Source of the DNA: Chloroflexota bacterium
GTDB taxonomy: Bacteria > Chloroflexota > Anaerolineae > Anaerolineales > UBA4823
Direction of reading: 5' to 3'
Assembly (NCBI GenBank): GCA_029265355.1
Contig: JAJUJL010000010.1
Span: 62,001-126,000, forward strand
Length of the DNA stretch: 64,000 nucleotides
The notes under the pieces are model-generated. The model made no database searches and was not told where the DNA came from. It saw nothing but the letters and a program-made list of their open reading frames with translations. Shown piece by piece: positions 42,686 through 51,307 of this stretch. How positions within the stretch are numbered: position 1 is the first letter of the stretch; each line of letters opens with the position of its first letter. A program made the position numbers and the translations under genes.

Positions 42686-43384
42686 TTAATCTCGACTGCG
42701 ACCGATGCCCATCACCAGGGTAACGTAATAGAGAAGCTGCATGACTGCCGTGACCAACGCAGCCACGTAGGTGAGCGCAGCGGCGTTGAGCACATTGCTG
42801 ACGCCCCTGGCCTCATCGTCGCCCATGATCAAACCGGACTCGGACAGCAAGCGGCGCGCCCGCGCCGAGGCGTCCAACTCAACGGGTAAGGTTGCCAGCG
42901 CAAACAGCACACCTGCGGAGAAAACCGCTACGCCCAGCCAGGCCAGTTGGGTCAGCCCGATCAGCACGCCCAGGATGATCAAGATCCATCCCAGGTACGA
43001 CCCGATGTTTACCGCTGGCACCAGGGCTGATCTCAGTCGCAATGGGAAGTAGCCCTCCTGATCCTGCAAGGCATGCCCGAGCTCGTGCGCCGCTATGGCT
43101 AACGATGCTACCGAAGCGCCCTGGTACACTTCGGGCGAGAGGCGCAGTGTCTTGGTGCGCGGGTCATAGTGGTCGCTCAAGTGACCCGATACGGGTTCGA
43201 TGCGCATGTCATACAGCCCGCTGCGCAACATCAAACGTTGCGCGGCGGATGCGCCGCTGAAGCGGCTGCGCGCCGGCACGCGGCTCCAGCGCTGGTATGC
43301 TGAATTCACATACCACTGCACCGCCAGCATCAGCAGAAAAGCTGGCAGCATAAAAATCATATAGCGGATGTCAAAGAAAAACAT
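42686..43384 (-). CDS. Membrane zinc metallopeptidase (YugP-like)
   Basis: Protein of 232 residues with an N-terminal membrane helix, the zinc motif AIAAHELGHALQDQEGY near residue 98, two or three further helices, and an acidic segment (PVELDASARARRLL) that supplies the third ligand in the family. The ATG at 43384 is 9 bases from a GGAG; an ATG at 43390 is only 3 bases away and less likely. Substrates are unknown. A strong terminator follows. Confidence 0.88.
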   Translation of the reverse strand: MFFFDIRYMIFMLPAFLLMLAVQWYVNSAYQRWSRVPARSRFSGASAAQRLMLRSGLYDMRIEPVSGHLSDHYDPRTKTLRLSPEVYQGASVASLAIAAHELGHALQDQEGYFPLRLRSALVPAVNIGSYLGWILIILGVLIGLTQLAWLGVAVFSAGVLFALATLPVELDASARARRLLSESGLIMGDDEARGVSNVLNAAALTYVAALVTAVMQLLYYVTLVMGIGRSRD

Positions 43385-43410
43385 CGTCATTCACTCCGTT
43401 CTTTGTTACT

Positions 43411-43522
43411 GGGTGTTCCGCCGGAAGTCGGTCAACTCAAATTTGATTGACTTCGGCGAAACTCTGAAGTATACCGCCGTTCTCAGCACCGAATTTTGCT
43501 AAACAGTTGTGGCGGTTTACTC
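43411..43522 (+). repeat. Dispersed two-hairpin repeat, copy B (112 bases)
   Basis: GGGTGTTCCGCCGGAAGT to GGCGGTTTACTC. Hairpin 1 arms are GTTCCGCCGGAAGTC and GACTTCGGCGAAAC. Hairpin 2 pairs GTATACCGCC (43469-43478) with GGCGGTTTAC (43511-43520) with one mismatch. Paired differences from copy A, some keeping the stems, suggest the structure is conserved. It sits between the zinc peptidase start and the ctpA-like stop. Confidence 0.75.
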
Positions 43523-43548
43523 GCCTTCTCGAACGCCAGTCGGGCTTT

Positions 43549-44805
43549 TTACTTGCTCAGCAATTCCACAGCTTTGTCGAGCTGAGGATCGCGACCGGCG
43601 TTGGCATCTTCATCCGTGATCTCCACGGCATAATCTGGGGTCAAACCGACCCCATTGATCATCGACTCGTTGGGAGTCAACCAGCGAGCCACGGTGATGC
43701 GCACCGCGCCCTGGTCGTTCTGCAAAACGGTGGGGATTTGCACCAGGCCTTTCCCAAAGGAGGTTTCTCCGACCAACAGGGCGCGCTCGCGGTCCTGGAG
43801 CGCCCCCGCCACGATCTCGGAAGCCGAGGCAGAACCTTCGTTGATGAGCACCACCAGGGGAATATCTGTGGCCAGCCCACCGGGGCGGGCTTCGTACGTT
43901 TTCCGAGAGCCATCGCCGTATTCTTCATACATGATGACGCCCTCATCGATGAATTCCGAAGCGACATCGATAGCGGTCTCCAAGTAGCCGCCGCCGTTGA
44001 AGCGCAAATCGAGGATCAAGCCCTTGGGTTTTTGGTCGAGCAATTCAGACAGCGCGTTGCGCAACTCCCGCTTGGTATTCTCACCGAAAACGAACAAATG
44101 CACATAAGCAATGTCGCCCTCGAGCATGCGGCTCTCCAGCGTGGGCACTTTGATGCTGTCGCGGGTCACCGCAACATCGAAGGGTTCCTGGTCATTGCGC
44201 AGGATGGTCAGTGTCACCGTCGAACCGGCCGGTCCTAAGACTTTCTGGCGCACCAGCTCACCGTCCACACCGCTCATGTCCTCCCCGTCGATGGCAATGA
44301 TCCGGTCGCCAGGTTTCAACCCGGCTTTATCGGCAGGAGAACCGGGCATCGGGCTGATGATGGTCAGGAAGTCCTTGGTGGTGTCCACCCAGGCGCCAAT
44401 GCCTTCATAGGTCAGGTTGCCTTGAAGCTCATCGTTGAGCATCTGGTATTCTTCGGGTTCCATATAGGATGTGTAGGGGTCCCCCAAAGAATCCATCATG
44501 CCGCTCAACGCACCGCGCATTAACTGCTCATCGTCAAGAGGTTGGTCTACATACTGTTCGTGCAGCAAATCCCAGGCTTCCCAGAAGGGCTTGAAAAGCT
44601 CCTCCAGTTCTTCGGGTGTCGCTGTGGTGCCAGTGGAACTGGAGGCCTCGGGCTGCGGCAGGCTGACTTCTGGGGCCTGCGCCACAACCGGGGTTTGCGC
44701 TGGAAACAGAAAACGCCCGGCGAGAAAGCCTGCAGAACACGCCCCGCTGACCAGCACCAGTACGACAACGATGCTAATAGCAATGACCCAACCTCTAGAT
44801 TTCAT
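43549..44805 (-). CDS. C-terminal processing peptidase (S41 family, CtpA-like)
   Basis: Exported protease of 418 residues: N-terminal membrane segment with an ACSAG sequence, an acidic linker, a PDZ domain (about 135-215, SPADKAGLKPGDRIIAIDG), and the S41 domain with catalytic Ser in INEGSASASEI and Lys in GETSFGKGLVQ. It trims C termini of envelope proteins. Repeat copies B and D lie on either side of the gene in opposite orientations. Confidence 0.94.
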   Translation of the reverse strand: MKSRGWVIAISIVVVLVLVSGACSAGFLAGRFLFPAQTPVVAQAPEVSLPQPEASSSTGTTATPEELEELFKPFWEAWDLLHEQYVDQPLDDEQLMRGALSGMMDSLGDPYTSYMEPEEYQMLNDELQGNLTYEGIGAWVDTTKDFLTIISPMPGSPADKAGLKPGDRIIAIDGEDMSGVDGELVRQKVLGPAGSTVTLTILRNDQEPFDVAVTRDSIKVPTLESRMLEGDIAYVHLFVFGENTKRELRNALSELLDQKPKGLILDLRFNGGGYLETAIDVASEFIDEGVIMYEEYGDGSRKTYEARPGGLATDIPLVVLINEGSASASEIVAGALQDRERALLVGETSFGKGLVQIPTVLQNDQGAVRITVARWLTPNESMINGVGLTPDYAVEITDEDANAGRDPQLDKAVELLSK

Positions 44806-44856
44806 CCCATCACTCCTGCTGGCGAAAGTGTTTTAACTTTCGCGCACCGTGGATAC

Positions 44857-44936
44857 TGTGTAAACCACCAAAAGCGTTTAGCACAACCCGGCTATCATCG
44901 ATAGCATGATTGTTGAGGCGCTTCCGGTGAAACACC
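44857..44936 (-). repeat. Dispersed two-hairpin repeat, copy D (80 bases)
   Basis: Read on the minus strand it begins AGGTGTTTCACCGGAAG and ends GCTAAACGCTTTTGGTGGTTTACAC, closely matching both ends of copies A and B, but the middle is replaced. Part of the middle (44901-44918) recurs at 54466-54483 with 16 of 18 bases identical. Confidence 0.65.
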
Positions 44937-44959
44937 TTTTTATAATTATCGTTATAAAA
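44936..44959. repeat. AT-rich perfect inverted repeat
   Basis: TTTTTATAA and TTATAAAAA flank a 6-base spacer, a perfect 9-base palindrome touching repeat copy D. It could be a weak terminator or a protein-binding site; nothing decides between them. Confidence 0.4.
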
Positions 44960-45040
44960 ATTTACCACATCTATATTAGAAGAAGATAAGCGGCAAGAAA
45001 ATAATTGTTAAAACCAGCCGCAACGCTCGCGCCGATCAAA

Positions 45041-45856
45041 TCACGCTGTTCCAGGATCATGCTGGTCGAAAAACCATTGCAGGTAGCTGGCAAAGGACTG
45101 GGGGTCGCTGACTTTTTCGGAATAGGCCAGTATCGCTCGCCCGTCCAGGGTGTAATATGGGTGGCAGGAACTGGGCGCCGCGCCGCGCGGTGCATGGACC
45201 ACGGCGTGCACGTAGGGTGCAACGATGTCTGCGCGCTCCAGCTCGGGAACGATTTCTTCAGCGGTGATGATGGTGCGGTCGGCGGCTTGCACCAGCTCGA
45301 TGTCCATAGCCTGGTTGAGCCCGAGCTGGGCATTGCCTTCATCATCAGCCCGCAGTGCATGTATCACGGCCAGGTCGGGGTGAATGGCGGGGAAGGCCAT
45401 CAGCTCTTCGCCCGTGTAAGGGTCGACGATTTTCTTCACGTCTGGGCGCAGCCTGGGGAGATCGGTGCCAATCCAGCCTCTGCCGGGCATGAAGCCAATA
45501 CCAGCCAGCCGGGCGCGCAGCCCAAAGGCCAGGCTGGCTTCGGTTTCTTCCATCACCTCGATCAAGCCGTGGTTGGCGTAATAAGTGAACATCGGCGCCA
45601 GGCCAAATATTTCCAGGCCAAAATAGCAACATCGCACCCGAGAGACTAAACCGGCGCCGACCAGCAGGTCGCTCTCCAGGCCGCAGGCAAAGGAGAGCAG
45701 GGTGAGCTGGTTTGGCTGATGTTCCTTGAGATGGCGGCGCAGCAAGGCATAAACAAACGCCGAAGGCCGTCGGTAGAGGGTCATTCCCCCGAGCCCCAGG
45801 GTGCTGCCGGTTTCTACCCAGGATGCTGCTTCTTCCAACGAGATGGTTTTGTTCAT
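45041..45856 (-). CDS. CoA-transferase family I subunit A (glutaconate CoA-transferase-like), orphan
   Basis: Protein of 271 residues resembling alpha subunits of family I CoA-transferases: TGSTLGLGGMTLYRRPSAFV near the N terminus, LTLLSFACGLESDLLVGAG and HPDLAVIHALRADDEGNAQLG. The catalytic Glu of this enzyme class sits in the B subunit, and no B subunit gene is adjacent. It is 12 bases downstream of the HAD phosphatase gene and probably in its operon. Its partner may be encoded elsewhere, or the protein works differently. Confidence 0.8.
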   Translation of the reverse strand: MNKTISLEEAASWVETGSTLGLGGMTLYRRPSAFVYALLRRHLKEHQPNQLTLLSFACGLESDLLVGAGLVSRVRCCYFGLEIFGLAPMFTYYANHGLIEVMEETEASLAFGLRARLAGIGFMPGRGWIGTDLPRLRPDVKKIVDPYTGEELMAFPAIHPDLAVIHALRADDEGNAQLGLNQAMDIELVQAADRTIITAEEIVPELERADIVAPYVHAVVHAPRGAAPSSCHPYYTLDGRAILAYSEKVSDPQSFASYLQWFFDQHDPGTA

Positions 45857-45868
45857 GGGAGTTCCTGG

Positions 45869-46522
45869 TCAGGTGAGCTTGCCATTCCACAGGTCTGGCA
45901 GTGCCTGGGGGAGCTGCTTCAACTGGGAAATGGCGTGAACGGCTGCCGGATCAGATCCTGTGGAGCCCACCAGCACCGTGGTGAAGCCCATCAGACGGGC
46001 GGGCGCCAGGTTGCGGATCGAGTCATCCACCAGCAGGCAACTGGCGGGATTGTTTTCTCCGCTCAATTTCAACGCCAGGCGATACGCTAAGGGGTCCGGT
46101 TTGCAGACAAAGTCGATCGCGCGCACATCAATGATGCCATCGAAGCAGTCCTCAAGCTGGAGAACTTTCAAGACGCGGGAGGCGTGCTCACGATCGGCGT
46201 TGGTGAAGATAAATTTGCGCTGCGACAAGGAGGTCAGCATCCGGCGCAGTTCTGGGTCGGGTTGGATAAATTGCGGCAAAGGCAGGTCGTGCACATAGGC
46301 CAGGTATTCGTCAACGTTCACCTGATGATGGAGCTGCAAACCGCGCAGTGTCGTTCCGTAGTTGGTGAAATATTCGTGGCGCAGGCGGTTGGCTTCCTCC
46401 GGCGCCAGCCCCAGCCGTTCTTCCATGTAGCGTCCCATGCGGATGCGGATCGCCTCCCATAGACCACAGGAGCTGTCGTACAAAGTATCATCCAAATCAA
46501 AGAAAAGCGTCTTAAGCGACAT
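45869..46522 (-). CDS. HAD-superfamily hydrolase, pyrimidine 5'-nucleotidase type
   Basis: Phosphatase of 217 residues. Motif I is FFDLDDTLYDSSCGLW, the pattern of the SDT1-like pyrimidine nucleotidase group. Motif II is FIFTNADREH, the Lys is in VCKPDPLAY and motif IV is LLVDDSIRN. It would remove phosphate from UMP or CMP, or from a related phosphate ester. The start at 46522 lies 6 bases after a minus-strand TATAAT, so the mRNA is leaderless. It is divergent from mutL. Confidence 0.87.
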   Translation of the reverse strand: MSLKTLFFDLDDTLYDSSCGLWEAIRIRMGRYMEERLGLAPEEANRLRHEYFTNYGTTLRGLQLHHQVNVDEYLAYVHDLPLPQFIQPDPELRRMLTSLSQRKFIFTNADREHASRVLKVLQLEDCFDGIIDVRAIDFVCKPDPLAYRLALKLSGENNPASCLLVDDSIRNLAPARLMGFTTVLVGSTGSDPAAVHAISQLKQLPQALPDLWNGKLT

Positions 46523-46528
46523 GGATGT

Positions 46529-46599
46529 ATTATACGTGATGGCAGGCGCGAAAACGAATGCGAAAATTCTACCGATGACATCTTTTTCCCCTGTATAAT
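46529..46599. promoter_or_regulatory. Divergent pair of -10 boxes for the HAD gene and mutL
   Basis: TATAAT on the minus strand (46529-46534) stands 6 bases from the HAD ATG, and TATAAT on the plus strand (46594-46599) stands 6 bases from the mutL ATG. Both transcripts would start at their start codons. The 59 bases between the boxes must hold both -35 regions; neither is a good match. Confidence 0.6.
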
Positions 46600-46605
46600 G
46601 GGGAC

Positions 46606-48414
46606 ATGCCAATACAAACCCTGCCGCAAGAGGTCGCCTCTCAAATCGCCGCCGGTGAAGTGGTTGAACGGCCCGCCTCGGTAGTCAAGGAGCTGCTGGA
46701 GAATTCGCTGGACGCGGGGGCCAGCTTCATCAGCGTGAAGGTGGAGGAGGCGGGCAAAAGCTTGATCGAAGTGGTGGATGACGGCGCCGGCATCCCGGCG
46801 GGAGAATTGCACCTGGCCGTCGCCAGGCACGCCACGAGTAAACTGCGCAGCGCGGAGGATCTTTTCCACATTTCGACGCTGGGATTTCGCGGCGAAGCGC
46901 TGGCATCCATCACCTCCGTGTCGCGCACCACGATCACTTCACGAACCAAAGACGCCGCCAGCGCGACACGCCTGCGCATCGAGGGTGGGATCGTGGGAGA
47001 GGCCAGCGCGGTCGGAGCGCCGCCAGGAACCGTGGTGCGCGTCGAAGACTTGTTCTACAACGTTCCGGCGCGCTTGAAATTCTTGAAGAGTGATGTGACC
47101 GAGAAGCGCCAAATCGACATCCTGGCCACGCGCTACGCATTGGCATATCCGCACGTGCGCCTGCACCTGATACAAGATGGGAAGCCCACCTTGCAAACCA
47201 GCGGAAATGGCAACCAGAGAGAGATTTTGGCGGCCTTGTATGGCGCAGACATCGCTCGCCAGATGCTGGAAGTCTACGCTCAGGAAGAGGGCCTCGGCCT
47301 GCGCGGCTTCATCAGCCCGGTGGCCTTGACGCGCTCCAACCGGCGCGAGATCACCTTGTTTGTCAATGGTCGCCCGGTGCAGGATACGGCGTTGACAGCC
47401 GCACTTCTGCAAGCCTACCACACCCTCTTAATGGTTGGGCGCTATCCCCTGGCTGCGCTGTTCTTGAGCCTGCCTGCAGAAGAAGTGGATGTGAATGTTC
47501 ATCCCACGAAGGCCGAAGTGCGTTTTCGGGAGTCGGGGAAGATCTTCAGCTTTTTCACCCGCAGCGTCAGGAAGGCGTTGATGGCTGCCCTGCCTGCCCC
47601 AGGCATGGACGGATTTAGCTCGGAGTGGGGGCAACCGAAGTGGCGCAACCTTGATCGAGATAGCGCACAGCCCACCTGGTCGGAACCCTTGCGCCGCCAG
47701 CCGGCTGTGGATTGGGGCGAGGAAAATGCTCCGCCGCCAGAGCCACCTGGAGAAGCACCAGTCCAGGAGGCGCAGGCGCCTGTATTCCAGCAGCCTCGAG
47801 TACCCAGCCTGGCAGCGCCCATCCTGCGCCTGGTGGGACAGATCGCCTCGGCGTACCTGGTCGCCGAGGGCCCGGATGGGTTGTACCTGGTAGACCAGCA
47901 TGCTGCCCACGAGCGGGTGCTGTATGAGAAAATGATGGCACAGCACCTGGATGCAGCCGGTCAACCCGGGAAAATACCTGCCCAGGCGCTGCTCCAGCCA
48001 GCGCTTGTCGAGCTGCCGGCAGCCGCGGCGCGCTTGGTGACTGAACAGCTTTCCCTGCTCGAGCACCTGGGCTTTGAGGTCGAACCCTTTGGGCCGGGCG
48101 CTTTTCTGGTCAGGGCTGTGCCGGTGTTGCTCTCGGGCATGGATGCAGGCGCTGCGCTGCGCGTCCTGGTGGAGGATTTCGAAGAGGATGAAACGCCGCT
48201 GCAAAGCGAGCTGGAAGCGCGGGTCATTGCCCGGGTGTGCAAACGCGCCGCAGTCAAAGCTGGCCAGGCGTTATCCGCAGATGAACAGCGCGCGCTGCTG
48301 CACGACCTGGAAGCCTGCCAGTCGCCGCGCACCTGCCCGCACGGCCGCCCGACCATGATCCACCTGTCGGTGGATCTACTGGAACGCCAGTTTGGAAGGA
48401 GGGGTGCACGGTAG
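46606..48414 (+). CDS. mutL: DNA mismatch repair protein MutL
   Basis: Protein of 602 residues. The GHKL ATPase domain has IAAGEVVERPASVVKELLENSLDAG, VDDGAGI, and LGFRGEALASI. A Pro-rich linker covers about 360-400. The C-terminal domain has DQHAAHERVLYE, which fits the endonuclease motif DQHA..E....E, and CPHGRP near the end, so it should nick DNA. The start is the ATG right after the -10 box. mutS is not in the window. HMG-CoA reductase follows on the same strand after 68 bases. Confidence 0.95.
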   Translation: MPIQTLPQEVASQIAAGEVVERPASVVKELLENSLDAGASFISVKVEEAGKSLIEVVDDGAGIPAGELHLAVARHATSKLRSAEDLFHISTLGFRGEALASITSVSRTTITSRTKDAASATRLRIEGGIVGEASAVGAPPGTVVRVEDLFYNVPARLKFLKSDVTEKRQIDILATRYALAYPHVRLHLIQDGKPTLQTSGNGNQREILAALYGADIARQMLEVYAQEEGLGLRGFISPVALTRSNRREITLFVNGRPVQDTALTAALLQAYHTLLMVGRYPLAALFLSLPAEEVDVNVHPTKAEVRFRESGKIFSFFTRSVRKALMAALPAPGMDGFSSEWGQPKWRNLDRDSAQPTWSEPLRRQPAVDWGEENAPPPEPPGEAPVQEAQAPVFQQPRVPSLAAPILRLVGQIASAYLVAEGPDGLYLVDQHAAHERVLYEKMMAQHLDAAGQPGKIPAQALLQPALVELPAAAARLVTEQLSLLEHLGFEVEPFGPGAFLVRAVPVLLSGMDAGAALRVLVEDFEEDETPLQSELEARVIARVCKRAAVKAGQALSADEQRALLHDLEACQSPRTCPHGRPTMIHLSVDLLERQFGRRGAR

Positions 48415-48482
48415 AGCCGCTTGATCATGCTATTGGCCTTGCGGCGAGAAGGGTTGATTAACCAAGGATAGCCAAGGAGGAA

Positions 48483-50036
48483 ATGATGGCGGTGATGGCA
48501 GTGATTCCCAGCCTGTTATTACGGCAAATTTACACATTTGGCAGTTTGAAGAATGTGCCTGGGGGCGTCAAGTTCTCAATCAAAAACCGCTTGAGCGATG
48601 CAACCTTCACCGGTCTATCCGCGGTGCACATCGCCGGGCGTGACATACCGATCGAAAAGGTTGTGTTGCTCCTGGATGGAAGCCAAAGCGTCAGGCCAGA
48701 GCAGGTCAGCGAGCAGCAGCCCATCGATTTTCCTTTGCGCCGCATCGTAGACCTGCTGCTGGAGATCGAGCACCTGCCCAAAGGCAAATACCCAATCGAG
48801 GTGGAATTCGACACTCGCCCCTTCGGGCGCCTGCGCTTGAAAGTTGAGGACGCGATCAGCGAGGATAAGCCTGTGGTGCGCATCCCGCGCTCGACAAGCG
48901 ACGATTACGCTGCGGAGATCATTGCCACGCGTCAAGAGTTCGTGCGCAGTTTCACGGGGGTCGATTTCCAGCACATCCGCCAATATTCCTTCGACCCTCA
49001 CCTCACCAAGGGGAACATCGAAAATTTTACCGGCGTTGCCCAGATACCGCTGGGTTTTGCCGGGCCATTGAAGATTAATGGTGAACATGCCCAGGGCGAA
49101 TTCTTGATCCCGCTGGCAACCACGGAGGGGACGCTGGTGGCTTCTTATAACCGGGGTATGAAAGTGCTCAACCTGTGCGGCGGCGTCAAGGTCACCGTGG
49201 TGGGCGACGCCATGCAGCGCGCCCCCGTGTTTGTTTTCTCGGATGCGCGCCAGGGACGGGATTTTGTGCAATGGGTGCAGCAGAATATCGAAAAAATTCG
49301 CGAGGAAGCCGAAGCCACCTCCCATGTGGCGCGCTTGCTGTACATCGATCCTTACCTGGCGAACAAATTCGTTTACCTGCGCTTCAACTTCACTACCGGA
49401 GACGCTGCCGGTCAGAACATGGTCGGAAGAGCTACCTTTGCCGCGTGTTCCTGGATATTGGACCATTATCCCGGTGTGGAGCATTTTTACCTGGAGTCGA
49501 ACCTGGCGACGGACAAGAAAGCCTCCCAGATCAATATTATGCGCACGCGCGGCAAACGCGTGACCGCAGAAGCCATCGTCAAGCGCGATATCCTGATCCA
49601 TTCCATGCGCGTCGAGCCTGAAAGCCTGGCCTATCACTACCAGGTGGCAAACGTGGGCTCGATACTCTCGGGCGCCAACAATAACGGGGCGCACTCTGCC
49701 AATGCGATCACGGCGATCTTCATTGCCACCGGCCAGGATGTAGCCAATGTCTCCGAGTCCTCTGCGGGAGTGCTGTACACCGAGCTTACCCCGCAGAAAG
49801 ATCTGTACATTTCACTGACCATCCCCTCCTTGATCGTTGCTACCTATGGGGGCGGCACTGCCCTGGCGACCCAGCGCGAATGCCTGGAAATCCTGGGCGC
49901 ATACGGGCCAGGCAAGGTCAACCGCCTGGCGGAAATCGTCGCCGCGGCTGCGCTGGCGGGCGAGCTTTCATTGGGCGCGGCGATCTCGTCTTCCGATTGG
50001 GTTTCCAGCCATGAGCAGTACGGTCGCAACCGCTGA
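48483..50036 (+). CDS. HMG-CoA reductase with extra N-terminal domain
   Basis: Protein of 517 residues reducing HMG-CoA to mevalonate for isoprenoids. The catalytic part starts near residue 138 and has ENFTGVAQIPLGFAGP, TTEGTLVASYNRG, TGDAAGQNMV, ESNLATDKK and a C-terminal SSHEQYGRN with the catalytic His. Residues 1-135 form an additional domain of unknown type (HIAGRDIPIEKVVLLLDG, then EVEFDTRPFGRLRLKVEDAI); bacterial enzymes are usually about 400-430 residues. AAGGAGG precedes the start; ATG 48486 is an alternative. Other mevalonate genes are not nearby. Confidence 0.9.
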   Translation: MMAVMAVIPSLLLRQIYTFGSLKNVPGGVKFSIKNRLSDATFTGLSAVHIAGRDIPIEKVVLLLDGSQSVRPEQVSEQQPIDFPLRRIVDLLLEIEHLPKGKYPIEVEFDTRPFGRLRLKVEDAISEDKPVVRIPRSTSDDYAAEIIATRQEFVRSFTGVDFQHIRQYSFDPHLTKGNIENFTGVAQIPLGFAGPLKINGEHAQGEFLIPLATTEGTLVASYNRGMKVLNLCGGVKVTVVGDAMQRAPVFVFSDARQGRDFVQWVQQNIEKIREEAEATSHVARLLYIDPYLANKFVYLRFNFTTGDAAGQNMVGRATFAACSWILDHYPGVEHFYLESNLATDKKASQINIMRTRGKRVTAEAIVKRDILIHSMRVEPESLAYHYQVANVGSILSGANNNGAHSANAITAIFIATGQDVANVSESSAGVLYTELTPQKDLYISLTIPSLIVATYGGGTALATQRECLEILGAYGPGKVNRLAEIVAAAALAGELSLGAAISSSDWVSSHEQYGRNR

Positions 50037-50272
50037 GCCGGGATGGAGGCTGCGATGTCGCATTTAGGAGCGCGCTTTGAAAGCGCAACACGGCATGTGC
50101 CTCACCGGCCGCTGCGCCCGGTTTGTGAAACGCTGCTCGGCCTGCACGCTGGTTTAAACAGGCCACCCTGGGTAATACCAGCGGCGCGTGCATCCACGAT
50201 GAGTCCAAAGAGTCTGCCAGGCAGGTCGATATTGCTTTGGCGGGCCGTTTGATGACGGGGAGGTAGCTCGAT

Positions 50273-51232
50273 ATGCGCGCCATCTGGTTGGCAGAATGCC
50301 AGGCGAGCTTACGCACCGATCTGCCTGTACCCATCGCCGGGGCAGGAGAGGCCCTGGTGCAGGTGCGTTTTGCAGGGATCTGCGGCACCGACCTGGAGAT
50401 GGTGAAGGGCTATGCACCATTTGCCGGTATCCTGGGGCACGAGTTTGTCGGGGTGGTCGTTTCTGCTGCGGGCGCGCCGCAATGGGCCGGTAAACGGGTG
50501 GTTGGCGAGATCAACCTGGCATGTGGGCAATGCGACCTGTGCCAGCGGGGCTTGCGCAGCCACTGCCGCCGCCGGCAGGTGTTGGGAATTCGCGGTAAGG
50601 ATGGCGCATTTGCCGAGTATGTCACCCTGCCGCTCGAAAACCTGCACGAGGTGCCAGAGCGGGTTTCAGACGAAGCGGCGGTCTTCACCGAGCCGCTGGC
50701 GGCAGCCTTGCAAATCCAGGAGCAGGTGGTGGTGACTGCTGAAGATCGAGTTTTGGTCATCGGCGCTGGCAGGCTGGGTCAATTGGCAGCGCGCACGCTG
50801 GCGCTGACGGGTTGCCGTCTAACGGTGTTGGCGCGCAGCCACAACCATCAACGCTTACTGAGCCGGGCGGGCATTGATTGGGTCGCGGCGCTCGATGCAG
50901 ACACTACCGGGCGCTGCGACCTGGTGGTGGAGTGCTCTGGAAACCCGCAGGGGCTGGCGCTGGCGCAGCAGGCCGTCCGCCCGCGAGGCGTTATGGTGTT
51001 AAAGAGCACCTATCACGGCCATGTTCAAGTGGATATGTCCTGGTTTGCGGTCAATGAAGTGTCTTTGGTGGGTTCGCGCTGCGGACCGTTTGAGAAGGCG
51101 CTGCGCCTGCTGGATGAAGGCAAAGTTGACCCACGCCCCCTGGTGGAGGAAATATTTCCGCTTTCGCAAGGGATGGAAGCCTTGCTGGCGGCTGCTCGCC
51201 CTGGAGCGATGAAGTTCTTATTGGCGCCTTAA
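50273..51232 (+). CDS. Zinc-dependent medium-chain alcohol dehydrogenase
   Basis: MDR-family oxidoreductase of 319 residues. Catalytic zinc ligands are in GICGTD and LGHEFVG. A structural zinc loop reads CGQCDLCQRGLRSHC. The NAD-binding domain has VLVIGAGRLGQLAA. It resembles sorbitol or threonine dehydrogenase types, but the substrate cannot be told. The 236 bases before it hold no clear gene or motif. It ends convergently with the histidine kinase gene; a short TCGGGT/ACCCGA hairpin at 51248-51263 lies between them without a T-tract. Confidence 0.9.
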   Translation: MRAIWLAECQASLRTDLPVPIAGAGEALVQVRFAGICGTDLEMVKGYAPFAGILGHEFVGVVVSAAGAPQWAGKRVVGEINLACGQCDLCQRGLRSHCRRRQVLGIRGKDGAFAEYVTLPLENLHEVPERVSDEAAVFTEPLAAALQIQEQVVVTAEDRVLVIGAGRLGQLAARTLALTGCRLTVLARSHNHQRLLSRAGIDWVAALDADTTGRCDLVVECSGNPQGLALAQQAVRPRGVMVLKSTYHGHVQVDMSWFAVNEVSLVGSRCGPFEKALRLLDEGKVDPRPLVEEIFPLSQGMEALLAAARPGAMKFLLAP

Positions 51233-51307
51233 TCGATAAAGAGTGCGTCGGGTATTCACCCGATCCCCGGCGCAGGCGATGATCCTCTGTAAACCCTGTT
51301 TGGGGAG

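Noticed and set aside
44857-44936. Possible parS site in repeat copy D (TGTTTCAC half)
   Set aside because: Only one half matches the ParB consensus; the second half does not form the palindrome.
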